This document shows, piece after piece, positions 11,450-25,100 of a stretch of 64,000 bases of DNA. Under the pieces are notes generated by a model. The model was not told where the DNA came from. It made no database searches and saw only the letters and a list, made by a program, of their open reading frames with translations. Origin of the DNA: Hofstenia miamia (Eukaryota > Xenacoelomorpha > Acoela). The position numbers were made by a program, and so were the translations under genes. The DNA is taken from positions 2,318,502 through 2,382,501 of the forward strand of contig SCFE01000031.1 of assembly GCA_004352715.1 (NCBI GenBank), read 5' to 3'. Positions within the stretch are counted from its first letter, which is position 1; the number at the start of each line of letters is the position of its first letter.

Positions 11450-12620
11450 GGAAAGGAGTTTGTATGAACAAAATGATTGAAAGTAAATAGTTGTTCAAGG
11501 AATATGCTAGAAAAATTTTTGATTATGAATATTGGTAGGCCACTACTACCTCAAGATGTACTTTTTTCTAAGTGTTTTTATTATTACTGCTAACTCTTTT
11601 TTGGTAATATATTTGAAGTTAAATGTTTGTTTTACTTGTTCGATCTTATCTGTAAGCAGGGCGTTATGATCTTTATAAGAACCCAAATCTTTAAAAAACT
11701 TCATTCATATGCATAGCAATAATTTTCGGATCTGTGTAAGTTATGTCATTAACTACGTGAATTGTTCAAATTTCCATAAAATTGACCTTAAAGAGCTCTG
11801 TTATAATACTATAAAAGTTTTTTGACGTCCTTGTTGTATTGTTTTACAAAGATTTATCCAAGCTTCTTTTTTCTTATTTTTTAATTTAGGAATCTCTTCA
11901 CAGTTTACCTTTTTGTAGTTATTTTGTTTAATGTATTTAATGGTAAACGGAGCTACTTTGTTTAGACAATCTCTTAAATTTGAAATAATAGACTTCATCA
12001 TGTAAGTGGAATCATCCGTGGTATATATATATATAATTCTAAGGGACATTTCTTAATAGTGTGATAAATTCATTTGATTTAAAATTTTTTAAAGTTTCGA
12101 ATATAAACCTTCTTTTTAAGATTTTGATGAATTGTTTTATCACTTATATATAAACACAAGTTATCATCTGAAAATGAGTTTAAAAAATATTTTTCAAAGT
12201 TAACTTGTTTCACGTTTGTTATGAAATAGTCAAGTAATGCATTTTTCGTGTAGGTACATTTTTATTTAGAAATTCTAACTGAAATTCATCGGACAGCTGA
12301 TAAATGTATCGAAAAAACTTTATATTATAGTCACCTAATAAGATATTTCTTTGATAAATCATAATTTTTTGAAGTTCTCTACCTTGTACTGTATGAATTC
12401 TTTATGTAGCTGTTTCTTAGGTGAGTAGTATACATTTATTGGAACTGACCATTTACACGCTTTATTTTTCTTAATCTCAATCCTTAGCGATTCGAATTTT
12501 TCATGCTCTGTTTCAAAATTTGCGCGTCTTATTGAATCAAGACACATTGGGACTAAAATCGTAATTCCACCTCCCCTGGTGGTACTATTCTTCTAAAAAA
12601 TCCGTATTGATCGCTTTTCT
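11450..12620 (-). mobile_element. LINE endonuclease and linker relic
   Basis: On the minus strand from about 12600: TTRGGGITILV (the RGGG motif of APE-type LINE endonucleases), then KFESLRIEIKK and WSVPINVYYSPKKQL. After frame changes there is a linker with DDSTYMMKSIISNLRDCLNK and WINLCKTIQ. The part below 11800 (KKELAVIIKTLRKKY) may be the start of the RT. Stops and frameshifts throughout. Confidence 0.65.
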
Positions 12621-13304
12621 TGAAGTCGTCTCTAATTTACAAAAACGACCAACAACTATTTTTTAGTATTTTTTGAATATCCTTTATTAATGAATTATTT
12701 TCGCTTAACAAGTTCTTAGAGTCACTAATTGCACTTTAATTATAATCTAATAAGGCTTGCAACATACGTCAAAAGTTTAGATAAATAGCTTTCAGCCCCC
12801 AAAACTTGGCTTCCAATACCACATAATGTGGCCTTGGAATAAAAATGTATGGCATATTTTAAATAATATTAAATAATTAAATAATGATAATAATTTTATT
12901 GTAAGAAGAAACAAGCTCAATTGTAACATAATAATCCTAAAATACAACACGTTGTTTCCTTTTCATTAGCATTGCTCTCTTTCTCTTGTGCTTTCTTGAA
13001 AACGCCGGTAAAATATTCTTGCTGCACTGCACTGCACTAGATGATACTGTTTTTTTAGAGAGAGAGAGAAAGAGACAGAGTAAGAAATTGATTTAAATAC
13101 ACAATACATAAATAAATGTGTACAACGAATATATTTTTGCATGGTCCAAAAATTCATTTTTGATTTTGCTAGCAATGAAACTATTCCTATGACGGTTTGT
13201 ACAATGATGTTGATGGAATTTTTGTGGGTTTCTTACTGAGTAACTGACTCATATCCAGTGAGAATAAATTAATGCAGGGTATGATCATTTTTGTTCATCA
13301 TTTA
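12621..13304. other. no gene recognised
   Basis: AT-rich with a short GA-rich run near 13056-13080; no supported gene. Confidence 0.45.
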
Positions 13305-13600
13305 TTTCCACAGTCTGTTGCATTGGTTTTTTCGTTTTTCTAAGAATGATGGGATGTTATAGTTTGTATTCATGTTTCCATTAGATAGTATAATGTTGAG
13401 TGCTCTTCTTTGGATTCTTTCAAGAGATTGTTTTTGAGCTTTTCTAATTGAATGATGCCAATACTGGGCGAATTAGTGCTTGGTATATCATTATCAAATC
13501 TTCTTTATTTGTTAATGCTCGTTTTAAAAGGGTAGGGCATTGCAGTCGTTTTGATGCGTTGGAAACAATTGTGTTTATTAGTGTTCCACTTTAAGTCTTG
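13305..13600 (-). mobile_element. LINE reverse-transcriptase C-terminal relic
   Basis: Minus-strand reading gives NTIVSNASKRL, then LLKRALTNKEDLIMIYQALI and RPVL, then after a frame change IRKAQKQSLERIQRRALNII and NIPSFLEKRKNQCNRLW before a stop. This is the standard region after the RT core in Jockey/CR1-group LINEs. It is upstream (on minus) of the endonuclease relic at 11450-12620, so the two belong to different insertions. Confidence 0.8.
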
Positions 13601-15035
13601 TTGGAAATACACTCTGTTTCTCGTCATTAAGCCACTTCAAAACTGCTGGCCTGAGATCTTATTTTACCAAAGGAGGGAAACTCTGTAAATTAATACGAAA
13701 TCTCAAACATTTGGTATGAGCAGGTAATCTTGGCACACTTTAGTAGATCAGCATCATCCTCTGATTTATTGATGTTACTCAATGGCGTTAAGGTTCTTAA
13801 GCATTAATCACATTGCAAGCACTCCTTGATAAAGTTCATAACTGATTGAATAAGTTCAGTTGGTACTGCAGATATATCACGGGTCAGCATCTTTGAAATG
13901 TATATAGTTTTGGTGCTAAATTTTAATGCTAACTAATATAGCCTAACATAACTAGTGTGGCTTTGCAAAATTTGTGAGTTTTAGGGACTGATAGCATTGG
14001 AATCAACACAATCTCTACATAACTTTAAAAAGTGTTTCTTATATTGAACTACACGTTCAATTAGCCTTTCAGGAAATCCAATACATAAAGTTGAAAAATC
14101 GAGATGCTTAGAAGAGTTTTAAACTATCTTTAATTGATTTCTTACAAGTAAAGTCATAGTAAAGTTTTGATTAAAAGTAAAACGATTATAGAAATCTTTA
14201 CGTGTTGAAATAATTACGAAAAGGAATTTAAATTATAGCAGAAAAATTCCTACCGTTCAATTTTCCTACAATTAATCAAAATTCATAATCTGTATTCATA
14301 TCAATTAAATTACAAGGTTGTTTTTAATGAAGTCATCAAATTGCTTACTTTCAGGCAATATTCTATCTATATATAGGTCGCTTTAGGTTTTTACAAATAT
14401 TTTCAACTGATTAATTGCAACATATATAATTGAAATAACATTAGTAACATTCATAAGTACTACTAAGTACATTGATTCATAAGTGTATGCTTAAAAGTGA
14501 TTTTCTAAGAAAAATGCATGTTTAAAGAATTTCAAATATTCGCAGATTATTTGAAGAAAAATTGAGTGCAAGGAAAGAGTTGCTGTCGCGTTCTTATTAT
14601 CAGTCTCTGTTTCATGCAAATTATAGTGACTATTGGCTTCAAAGTGCTGAAACATAATGAGGAAAGTAATTCAATGTGTAGTAAATAAGAAAATATGGAA
14701 ATTGGAATAAGGTCATCTTTGCAACTTCTATTAGGAAAAATGCATGTTGAAGTAAACTCTGTTTGAAGAATTGAAAGCTTCCTGACCATAAAGATTTAAG
14801 AAAACGGTTTTTGGGGCTTGAGCACCCTTTAGAAACAAAATTTCTGAAAATAAATGTTTACTGAACGTATTAAAAGCACAGTTTTGCAATTGACTTATTG
14901 GCTTTTGTTTTAAATATCTTACATAAAGTCCAGTATAGTACTTTATATCTCTCCAGTCCAAATAAATTTGAAAATTTATATTCATTAAGTATAATTAGTG
15001 TGTAAAACGTCTGTTTCAGATTTCTATGCTATGTG
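13601..15035. other. region upstream of SPEF1, no gene recognised
   Basis: AT-rich. It may contain the SPEF1 promoter and 5' UTR, but no core promoter motif could be assigned. Confidence 0.4.
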
Positions 15036-15165
15036 ATGGTGAACAAAGCCATGTCAACTGCCAATTTGTCTGATCATGAAAAATTAAAGCAATTGCTAAT
15101 GTGGATAGATGAAGTCCCACTCTCGCGAGTAAAACGATGTTTAGCAAGGGATTTCTCAGATGGAT
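15036..15165 (+). CDS. SPEF1: SPEF1 exon 1
   Basis: Residues 1-43 plus one base. Ends in RDFSDG with donor GTATTG. Reading on would meet a stop at 15207, so splicing is required. Confidence 0.88.
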
Positions 15166-18100
15166 GTATTGTTTTTTTAGTTGGGTATTTTGCTAGCTTT
15201 ATATTTTAGATTTGGTTGCAGAGATTATCCATTATTCGCTAAATGCAGCAGGAGTCGTTCAGATTGTCGAAATGCATAATTATTCCGCTGTGAATAGCAC
15301 TGCTGGTAAAAAGAAAAATTGGTACACATTAAAATCGTAAGTATTTCCATAGAATTTACAACAGCTGAGGATATGTGAAATGAATATTTTTTATGATTTC
15401 ATTTTGATGAAAGAGTATTGGTTTCAGCGTTATTAAGCAGCTTTATATTTTTACGTTGCTTATGTCATAGTCAGTACCTTATCTAGTTTACTTAACCGAA
15501 CTATTGTTTTAATGAGAGGGCAAATATACAACGAGTACTCGAGAAAATTGCTTTCCTATTTTGTTAGCGTTTATCATTGATAGAATTTCGTACATTTTTA
15601 AATAACCAAATCGGTCAATTTCGTAAATAACCCGTTTAGGCCATTTTAAAAAAGTTTATATAAGACAAAATTTTCATTTGCTTCGAGTGTATTCAATGGA
15701 GTCAAACATGAGGGACTGTGGAGCCTTAAGCCTTCCTGTTTTGAAGAAGAAAAAGTTTGCATACGGCGCTAGTGACTTTTTATGTTTTTTCAATTTTTAC
15801 TTCGATTTATTTAATAAATTTAATTATAATTATTGTATATTTTAAAAAAATCTGCAACATTATCATGTTTAGCAATTCAATAAATTGACATAAATTACAT
15901 TTTTCACAGTAAGTTACTGGAATTTAATAGATCATTACTGACATTAACATTTTAATTTCCAGGAAAACTATTTGCTGCAGACTGAGATTGTCAGGTATTT
16001 CTTCCAAATTTTAAACGTGCATAATTGTTGAAAATGTCAGACCAAAATCTAACCCTAAGATGAGATTTTTGCCATTGTCATATAAGGCAATATTATTACA
16101 TTATTTCAGAATTCAGGGGAGGGGGGTGATGCCAGTGTTGCTCGATTTAAATCATTGATATAAATCGGATTTAAATCATGATTTAAGTCAAAGCACATTA
16201 TTAGTTCAGTTATTGATTTAAATCAAGTACACTAAAAAGATACAAGTAGTGTATTCTAATTGTTTTGAAATCATTGCCCTGATATTGGAGTGAATTGGTA
16301 AGCTCTGAATTTATTGTTTTGCATGCTTTTTGTCTTCAGTTGATTTAAAATTGATTAAATTATTGTATTCCAAAAATAGTAGTATCAAAAGGATTTATAA
16401 TATTCATTATCTTGGAAGATTGAAATTTAAATCAAAAAATCCGATTTTTAAAAATTTTTTTTAATTTAAATCAGATTTTTTCCCAACACTGGGTAAAGCA
16501 CAATGCAATATATAGGTATACAAGATGAAGGTGTCAACCAACCTGATTATACTAAATCATTAACTTTTTGTAATAGATGCATATAGACTCGAATCTTAGG
16601 CATCTATAGCTAGAGATCGCACCAATTTAAGAATTGCATACAAAAGAAAACCTGTTCTTATTTTGATTTTTGAGGTTCATATTCCAAAAATAATTAATTT
16701 TATTATTTAATTCTATTAATAAACTAACTCTCACCTAGTAAATTTCAAGCATAGTTTCATATTTAAAATAATACATTTAAGGCAAGTCGTGTTCAAACAA
16801 TGTCATGTAAGAAATTTTATGCGATTTTTATATAGAAAAATATTTCCGCAACTTGTTCATATGTCGGGACAAATTTTAGAGGGAAAAATATCAAACTCAT
16901 GATTAAACTGAAATATACAGTATTTTTTTTGAAAATGTGCATATTTTGTCTCTCAAAATACGTAAATGTTTGCAAACATTTTCTGAAATTTCTAATATAA
17001 AACAGAAAACCTGTTTTTTTAAAATCTTATATTTTTCTTTAAATTATATTTTTTATAAAAATATCAATCATAGCAGAAATTTTTTTAAGAATTCGGACAT
17101 ATATTTGTTCGGAAATGTAAAGGTTAGGTAAACCGCCAGGATCTGTGCGAAACTATAAATAAGACAAGGGTTTTGCGCTACTTTAGATACTGTTGTTATT
17201 GAGACTATTACTGTGTTGTATCATGTGCTAATGACGTCTGACCGCCTAGTTCCTCGGAGTTATGTAATATTCTTTCAATAAATCTGTCAAATTAGCATGT
17301 TTTGAATATTGAATATTTGCTTTGAACTGAAAAAGATGTTTAAGATGATACCAAAGCTGTTCAAATGCGTTAAATAGCGAGGAGGTTGTAGAAAATTTTA
17401 GTTTACAAAATTTATGACAGGCGGTCCCCCACCACGTTGGAAATAGGTTGAGTACCACTGGTCTAAGCAATGAAAGTCACTTAAATGTAATTTTATTTAT
17501 GGTGTGCTGGTTTAATTTCAGATCTTGGTAACCATATTTTAATTTAATATTTTTTAGAAAAGTCCTTTCGAAACTAAAATTTCCAATTACCGAGCATGAA
17601 ATTCAAGCCATTACTAGTCCGGCGGAGGGTGCAATTGAACAATTTCTTTTACGTTTGAAACCACACTTGGAAGATTATATTAAAAAGAAAAAGGTAATTT
17701 GTGTCATAAGCTAAACATACATACTGCATGAAAGAGTCATTCTAACAATTTTTGCGACTATTAGTGTCCGGACGTATTTTATCTCCATGGAAACTTAGTA
17801 GTAATTTTTTTTGAAAATTTCCTTTTCCTAGGACTAAAAGTGCATTTACTAAAGAAATATACAGTTTCTTTAAACAAAACTATTGTATATTTGGTATAAC
17901 TTATGAATTTTTGGCGGCAATCTGTGCTTTCCCAAACACAAATTACAAGCTGTATATTTAACACTGTAAACCCATGTTTGCGAGGGTAAAAGATAATTTA
18001 TTCATCAATGGTGCATGAAATTTTTCGATTTGATTTTGTCCGCAAACGTATCGAAACATACGTTACGAACCTATTTGTAGTCTTTTCCTTTAAACTATTC

Positions 18101-21100
18101 TTTGTTTGCAGTTTTATTTCTTATAGAAAAGTTTTCCAGTGCTGTTAGCAGGCACTTGGGGCTTCAGATTCGCTGACAAGTGTGTTTGATTTGATTGATT
18201 TATGTTAAATGTTTTAGGTTTCACTATTTTTCGTTTATTATACGTTTTGCTTTTTACAAAGCCCTGTTTTTGTTAAGCAAAAAACTTCTATAAGTAAGGT
18301 TTGAGTTTTTTTCTCATATTGGGTTTACATTAAGAAGTTTGCTTTTATTGTATGGCCTTTGAACTTTTTTAATTCTTGATACTAATGCCGAATATGCATC
18401 GTTCTAAGCGTTAAAAGGTTTTTCATGGTGTTAAAAATAGCACTTATTTTCTGTATATATATATATATATATATATTTATTTATTTATTTATATGCAGTG
18501 GCCGACATAATTATAGTACATTGTATACTGTTATTTAAAAAATTTGAATTTCATTCTATGTACTTGTCATATTTATTAAATGATTTTGCTCTTGATGGAG
18601 TTTCATTGTTGTATTATATTAACCTAGGAGATGGCAACTCTGATGCGATTTGTTAATAATGCTAATCAGCTACTGTATAGTACCCAATCTCAGCAACAGT
18701 ATCTTTATAAAAGGAACAATGCTTCTTTTTGCGTATCCTGTCAAATCTTGCCCAGTATTTACTATTATTCTACTACTCTAATCTTCTTTGCAAAATGTGT
18801 AGCGTATTAGATGTTTGTCAGATGAATCATTCTTATGTTCACTTTATTTTAACATCCTAGTAAGATCTTGTTTTATCAGGGTTCCATATATCTTTGCTCG
18901 GCGAAATTATTATTGATATTTGAGTGAAAACCAAACACTGCAAATTTCGTAATTATGTTGATTAATATGATTAATTATGATTTAAATTCATATTTTTCAC
19001 CATTAGAGATCTTTATTATACACTAAAATTCGATATAGAAGCTTTTGAGTCAAGCTCAAAAAATTGAATTTTGCAAAAAAAGAAGTAGATTTCCGGAAGT
19101 GAAGATGACTTCCGATCAACCTCAAATTTGAGATAGCGCTTTTCCATTACCATTTATCAATTTTGTTCAAAAAAGTTTTCCTAAAAAAGGTCCAGGTTAA
19201 GATATACATTTATTACTAGTTGAGTTGTACTTAGCACTTTTGGGCGAATTCTCTTTTGTTTGATTGGAATTCTGCAATCGCTATTCTTCATGTGGAAAAT
19301 TATAATTCGGATAATATAACGTAAATTGAGATTATTAGCAAATTAAAAATTCCAACTGCAAATGGTGAACATTAAATTGACAGACATTGTAAAAGTGAAC
19401 AATGTGGTCAACACCAATGCAAATTTTATGATTTTGTGTTTATAGAGATTTCTGATTCAATAACACAGGAAAACCTATAACAGCTGCATCAGTTGGTATC
19501 AACTAGTTTGCTTGTGTCACACTTGCTTTATTCATCCAAAATTTGAAAATAATTTCTGAAGCGATGTTTTGACTTTATCATAAATTAATCCATACATTTT
19601 TGCTACAAAGTGATGATAAAAAGGTACATTTGCTTGAGTATTTTTCAACGAATTTGAAACTTGAGCACAATGCTCGCAAATTATTAATTTATAAATTGCC
19701 GAATTTTAAAAATAATCGTCAGTAATGCATACCTTGCTATATCCAAAATATCCAGGAAAATGTCCAGTTCTATTTAACTATTTAACATTTTGAATGAAAT
19801 AATTATCAGTATACGAAGTAAACATAGAACTGTTATAACGCTGTCGTTTTTGTGGTGTATTGGCGTTTAATAGAAGTTGAATTGAGTGGCGTTTATAGTG
19901 CGGATTAGTAGCGGTGTATAATTCCGTCTAGCAAAAAATATATAAAAATAGGAATAATTTTAGTATTAGGACAATTTGAAGATAAATTTTTTAAAAACTG
20001 CATTTTTATTGATAGTTTGTGGTTTTATTGTGAAAAGACGATGTTTTGTAGTGTCGTTTTAGTGCCGTTATTATGTCGTTCAGCGACGTCGTTACCACAG
20101 TTCTATGTTTACTGGGTATGAGCAATGTAACGGATTTTAGGAACTTGTTGATTCATAGATGTCTGATATAGATTGTGTACGACATTTCTTACAGTTACAC
20201 TTTAATAATTTTTTAACGTTTTACATATACATTAAGACACCATTCTTTGCAAATTGTCTTTACAAAGATTAAGGTGCTACCAGGGTAAAAAAATGTGAAC
20301 ATTTTCTAAAACACCAGATTTTTTTGTGTTGATATTTACCATTTTGAGATACCAGTTTTTCATAATTTCATAGTTAGAAGAATATAGCTATACCATGAGC
20401 AGAAAAAAGGCTTCATTTCTAACCAACCCGGAAGTGAGATGATTTAGACCAGAAAATGTAAAAATACAAGACGTTGTATCGGGCAATTGGCCTGAGGCCA
20501 TTTTAGTTTAACTCCTGTGAAGTGTTGTGTATTGTTAGCTATAATTGATAGCTAGGACTTAAACCAACGAACTTTCAGTTTTCTGTTATTTCAAGGTGAA
20601 CTCTTTCAGAAGATCATAAGAGTTTATTTAGAAATGATTCAGTTAGTCTGGAGCAATTCGCGAAATTCTGAGCATTGATCAGAAATGCTATGTCCAATTT
20701 TTAGTTCATTTGCATATGCTAATTAGCAAAAAATATTTTTTTAAATCTAACAACGCAGGTCTATTACATATGGTACACAAAATATATTTGTGAAGCCAAA
20801 TCAAAGAATAATAGTTTTTACCCTGAAAGTACCTTAATGTTAATGGCTTTAATCTTTAGCGCCAGGGTCCATTTTTTCCTGTGAATTCAAACTGGTTATA
20901 TTTTGTTAAAAGACATTTAATTGCTGATCTATGACTCTATGAAGTTTTCTCTCAAAATATCTCATAAATTTGCATGAAATGTAAAATATAGAAAAAATTT
21001 CAAATTTAATGTGAAAGTTTAGCTTACTCCCTATTTGTATTTAAGTTTCTGAAAAATTGAAATTCGTAATTTGAAAAAATCTCATTTCATTGAAAACTAG

Positions 21101-22097
21101 CGACGTGATGGGATTTGTACGAAAATTGAAATAATATTTCTGAAACTTCTCTGTACATTTGTGGATGTAGTAAACTTTGTACAATGAATTTCATTCTATG
21201 CTATATTGTACATTGTATGAACATTTTTAGAGAATTCTTCGCACAGGCCTATGTGAAAACAATTAAATCGAAAATTTATTTCCAATACAGAAATTGATAC
21301 CGTTTCTGAAAATAAAATATTGCCCCAGTGCTTTTGTTCAGATCTGTAAATGCCCTTCAATTTAATTCTTCGAAGAGACATGTATCTCGTTGGAGATTTA
21401 CTGCTTGTTCAAACTCTCTATATTCTTTTGTTAATTAGATAAAAATGTATTAATTTTTTGCCAGTATTATTAACTATGAGTTTTAATTGAAATTTTAGGA
21501 AGTTCCTCCAATTGATGCAAAAGACCTTGCAACTCCTGGATATCCTAATTCTTATCGTGCTGGCCCAGATGGTGTATATGGAAATCACAAAAGTAAGTTT
21601 TGTGATACTATATGTGTTAATGGAATCAAAATATTTAATAGATCAGTTTCAACGGGGCTGAGGTAGAGATTTACGACAGGGTAAAATGAGTTTTGCATCA
21701 AAATTTCTTTACCTTAGCTAAGTATTAGCCGAAAAAAGTAATATGTAGAAATTTAGCAGAAAAATGTTCGGAAAATTTTGTATAAAGTAAAGATATTTTT
21801 TATTTTAAATTGTCATATTTTTGTGTAATATATAGTTTTTGTGCTGTGCACAAATTATGTACTAGTGCCAAATGCAAGCAAATAATTCGAACTCAGCCGT
21901 GACTTCCCGGTCTTTTGCCTTAACCGTTAAGGGCCATAGCAACACATCATTAGACTGATCAATTTATTTTGGTTCCACAGTTAAGCCACTATGTAAATAG
22001 TATAAATTTTTCTATAAATTTTAACTAATTTTTTTTATTATTCATAAATGTATTTTACTCTATTTTAGCTTCAAATGAAAGAAACAGGTTAGTGCGG

Positions 22098-22138
<41 letters not shown>

Positions 22139-25100
22139 TACGTAACTGAGTTAAAGTTCAGCTATCCTCACATGTGCTCTAAATCTTAGAATTATCTGAA
22201 AGTAATATGCGAAGAGTATTTAAGTCTTTATAAGAAAATAGAAATTTTAACGATAAATAGTCAATCCTNATATATATATATATATATATATATATTATTA
22301 GTATGAATGATGTATATTTTAAAATGACGCTCTTGTATGGAATTTTGCTCCTAAGGCTTAACTACAAAGTATTGGCTTAATTATTTATAAAATAAGTCTC
22401 AATTTTGATAAGTCTTGTAACAATGATACTGTGTTATGGAATTGGTAAATGAATGAATGTACTGTGGTATTTTTTATCTTAATTTAGTAGTAAAAATATG
22501 TTTATTCACATAATATTCTTTAACCTGATATTGTCTTTATGTAGAGAAGTAGATGCCTACCTAGTATATTATTTTATTTGGTAGTTGTACGCGCTGTAGT
22601 CATTTACGTATTGTTTAGTGGTGGTATAAACATGGACAACTTGCCTTTGAATGTAAAGAAAGAGCTCATTGAGAAACAACAAAAATTGGAATCGGCCGAT
22701 GAAACAATTGCTGTAAGTCTTAATATTTTCTTTAGTGCTTTATATGAATTTATCTCATAGGCTCTTAATGAGTTACATCCAAGTTTACACAAAATCATCT
22801 TTTATTAAAAAAACGTTTTAAACGTGTAGAGTATATTAAGACAAAAATATAATAAAAAATGATTTATTATCAGAAGACAGAACACGTTTGTTTATTCAGT
22901 ATATTCAACCCCATGCGGTTTTGTAAATCGTCTTGAGTGTAAACCATTCTACTGAACACTCTTTCAAACGAGGCAGAATTTGACTACCGATGTTTCAAAT
23001 TCTCGGAAGCAGTTTTCAATCACCATCGGGTATTTCAAAAAGTTGATTCTTTTCAACATGCACTTCAAACTCCTTTTCCAAGAAAATCGTTTTGACGCTG
23101 ATAAAGTCAACAGCGTTTTTGAAATCTGTATATTGCAATTTGATCCAATTACGGCGCTTTTAAGCTCACTCTCGGTAAGATTACGTCAACAATAACTTGG
23201 GCAGAGCAAATTTGCAGCATACCAACAATCAGGAATTGACTGGTTGCATCGTTTTTCAGCAAACTGCAACCATTCCCTGTTTTCGCTGCCGCGAAATAAC
23301 AACATAATAAACGCAGGCTCAATGTATAAGAATGACTAATGGAATATGCCACAAAGACATGATAATGTACACTGTATTAGGCTTAGCCAATATGTTGCCA
23401 ATATAGCGTACTTTATAAAGTACGCTATTGTTGCCCATAATGAAATTGTTTTAAAAATAAAATTTGCATTGGTTTTAACAGTGTTTTAAACATATTTTAA
23501 ACACGGCAATATATTGTAGCCCTGGTTACCTCTAAATACAAAAACAAGATTATTCATGCAGTTTTTTAAAAACTAAACGATCTGTTGAAAAATATTCGTT
23601 TCATGTGTGAAACGCGTACGGAAAACGAATACGTCAATATTCCTTTGAACATTATTTCTTAAATTGTATAAAATTAGCTTGTTTCCCTTTCAATTTCAAT
23701 GAAAAATTTGAATTCACATTTATGCTAATTAGTAACGAATTTTCGATCAAAGCAGTGGTGTTTTGCTAAAGAATATGAACCCCATTGCATGGTGGCTACA
23801 CCACTGATACCTCGAATTTTTGTAGTTTCCGGAAAAATATAATTGCTAAGCAATTATTCCAATTCATCAATTGCAAGGTTATTTGCGAAAGTGTGGAAAT
23901 GTAGTTAGAATTATCAAAGACAAACAAAATAACAATATATTGAAAAAATACAATAATTAATAAATTTTAGTTTCTGCTATTTCTTATTCTTCCTGTGCAG
24001 CAACATGTACAAACAAATATAAACCAATTTGATGCCAACTATAAATTGGTTTTGACCAAAAGTAGTTTAGAATTAAATGAAACATGAAGGCGTTTTTTCA
24101 TTTGAAAAATAATTTGATGCTATTGTTTCGTATCTTCTCATCTTTATTCCTAGTTTTAGGAAATATCATCAGCTACCAAACTATTTTAATAAATTATCGC
24201 TAGTTACCGTATTTTACATGCTGTTATTTAGACTGCATATTTTTAACAATTTATATAATAGTATTTATTAGTCCATTTTAGACTTTATCGTAGGCCTACT
24301 GCATTGATTGCGAACCACTTAGATCACACAATGAATTTACTTATACATTTTTTGAGTAGATGTATCATACAGATTTTTCCCTGTAATTATTGGTATGGCT
24401 ATATTGGTTAACTAACTTTGGGAAGGTCGGACTATTGTTTTTGCATTTAAATTGCATGAAACTTATTCTGGAAAGTTTTATCATTGAAATAATTTATGCA
24501 ATTCTGCAATGTTTATAAAATAACTGCTACACTTCGGATGCTAATGTTCTTCATTGATACTTGGGTCAATGCGCTCCACCCATTCACAAAATGTTTATGG
24601 TGCGGTATAAAATGCGTGTTCTGTTGGATTTATGACTTTTTACGATACGCAATTAAAATACAATGCGATTTTGAATGCACACTTATTAAATAATCTCAAT
24701 ATGGTACAAAGTGAAAATTATTTTCAAGCATTGACATTTTTAATTATGTCTTCAAACAGGACATAGCTGCAAATTGCCTTGTAAAGGAGGCTTATACCTG
24801 TAATTAAGGCCAGACTTAGATTTTCTCAATTGAAAACAGTTCAGAACCGCCCCATCGGGGAAAAATTCCAATGGTGTTTGAGTCTCAATAGGTGTATGGG
24901 TGAATATTGACCTATTGAATAGTACTTGCCATTAAGTGATATCAAAACACCAACATATACATCATGTCCAATTTATTCTAAAAAGAGAAGTATGAGTGAC
25001 ACTTTTGTAGAAGCAGTTTGGGACATTTGACCCCCAATAAAAATCCTGAATAGGCCCCTGATTAATCAAACCATTGATACAAATTACTCATTGCATAAAA

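Noticed and set aside
11450-13600. One single LINE spanning both relics
   Set aside because: On the minus strand the RT C-terminal piece lies before the endonuclease piece, the reverse of LINE order, so they are separate insertions.
22578-22760. 60-codon open frame as an independent small gene
   Set aside because: It is SPEF1 exon 6 with intron sequence on both sides; the conserved part stops at the donor at 22713.
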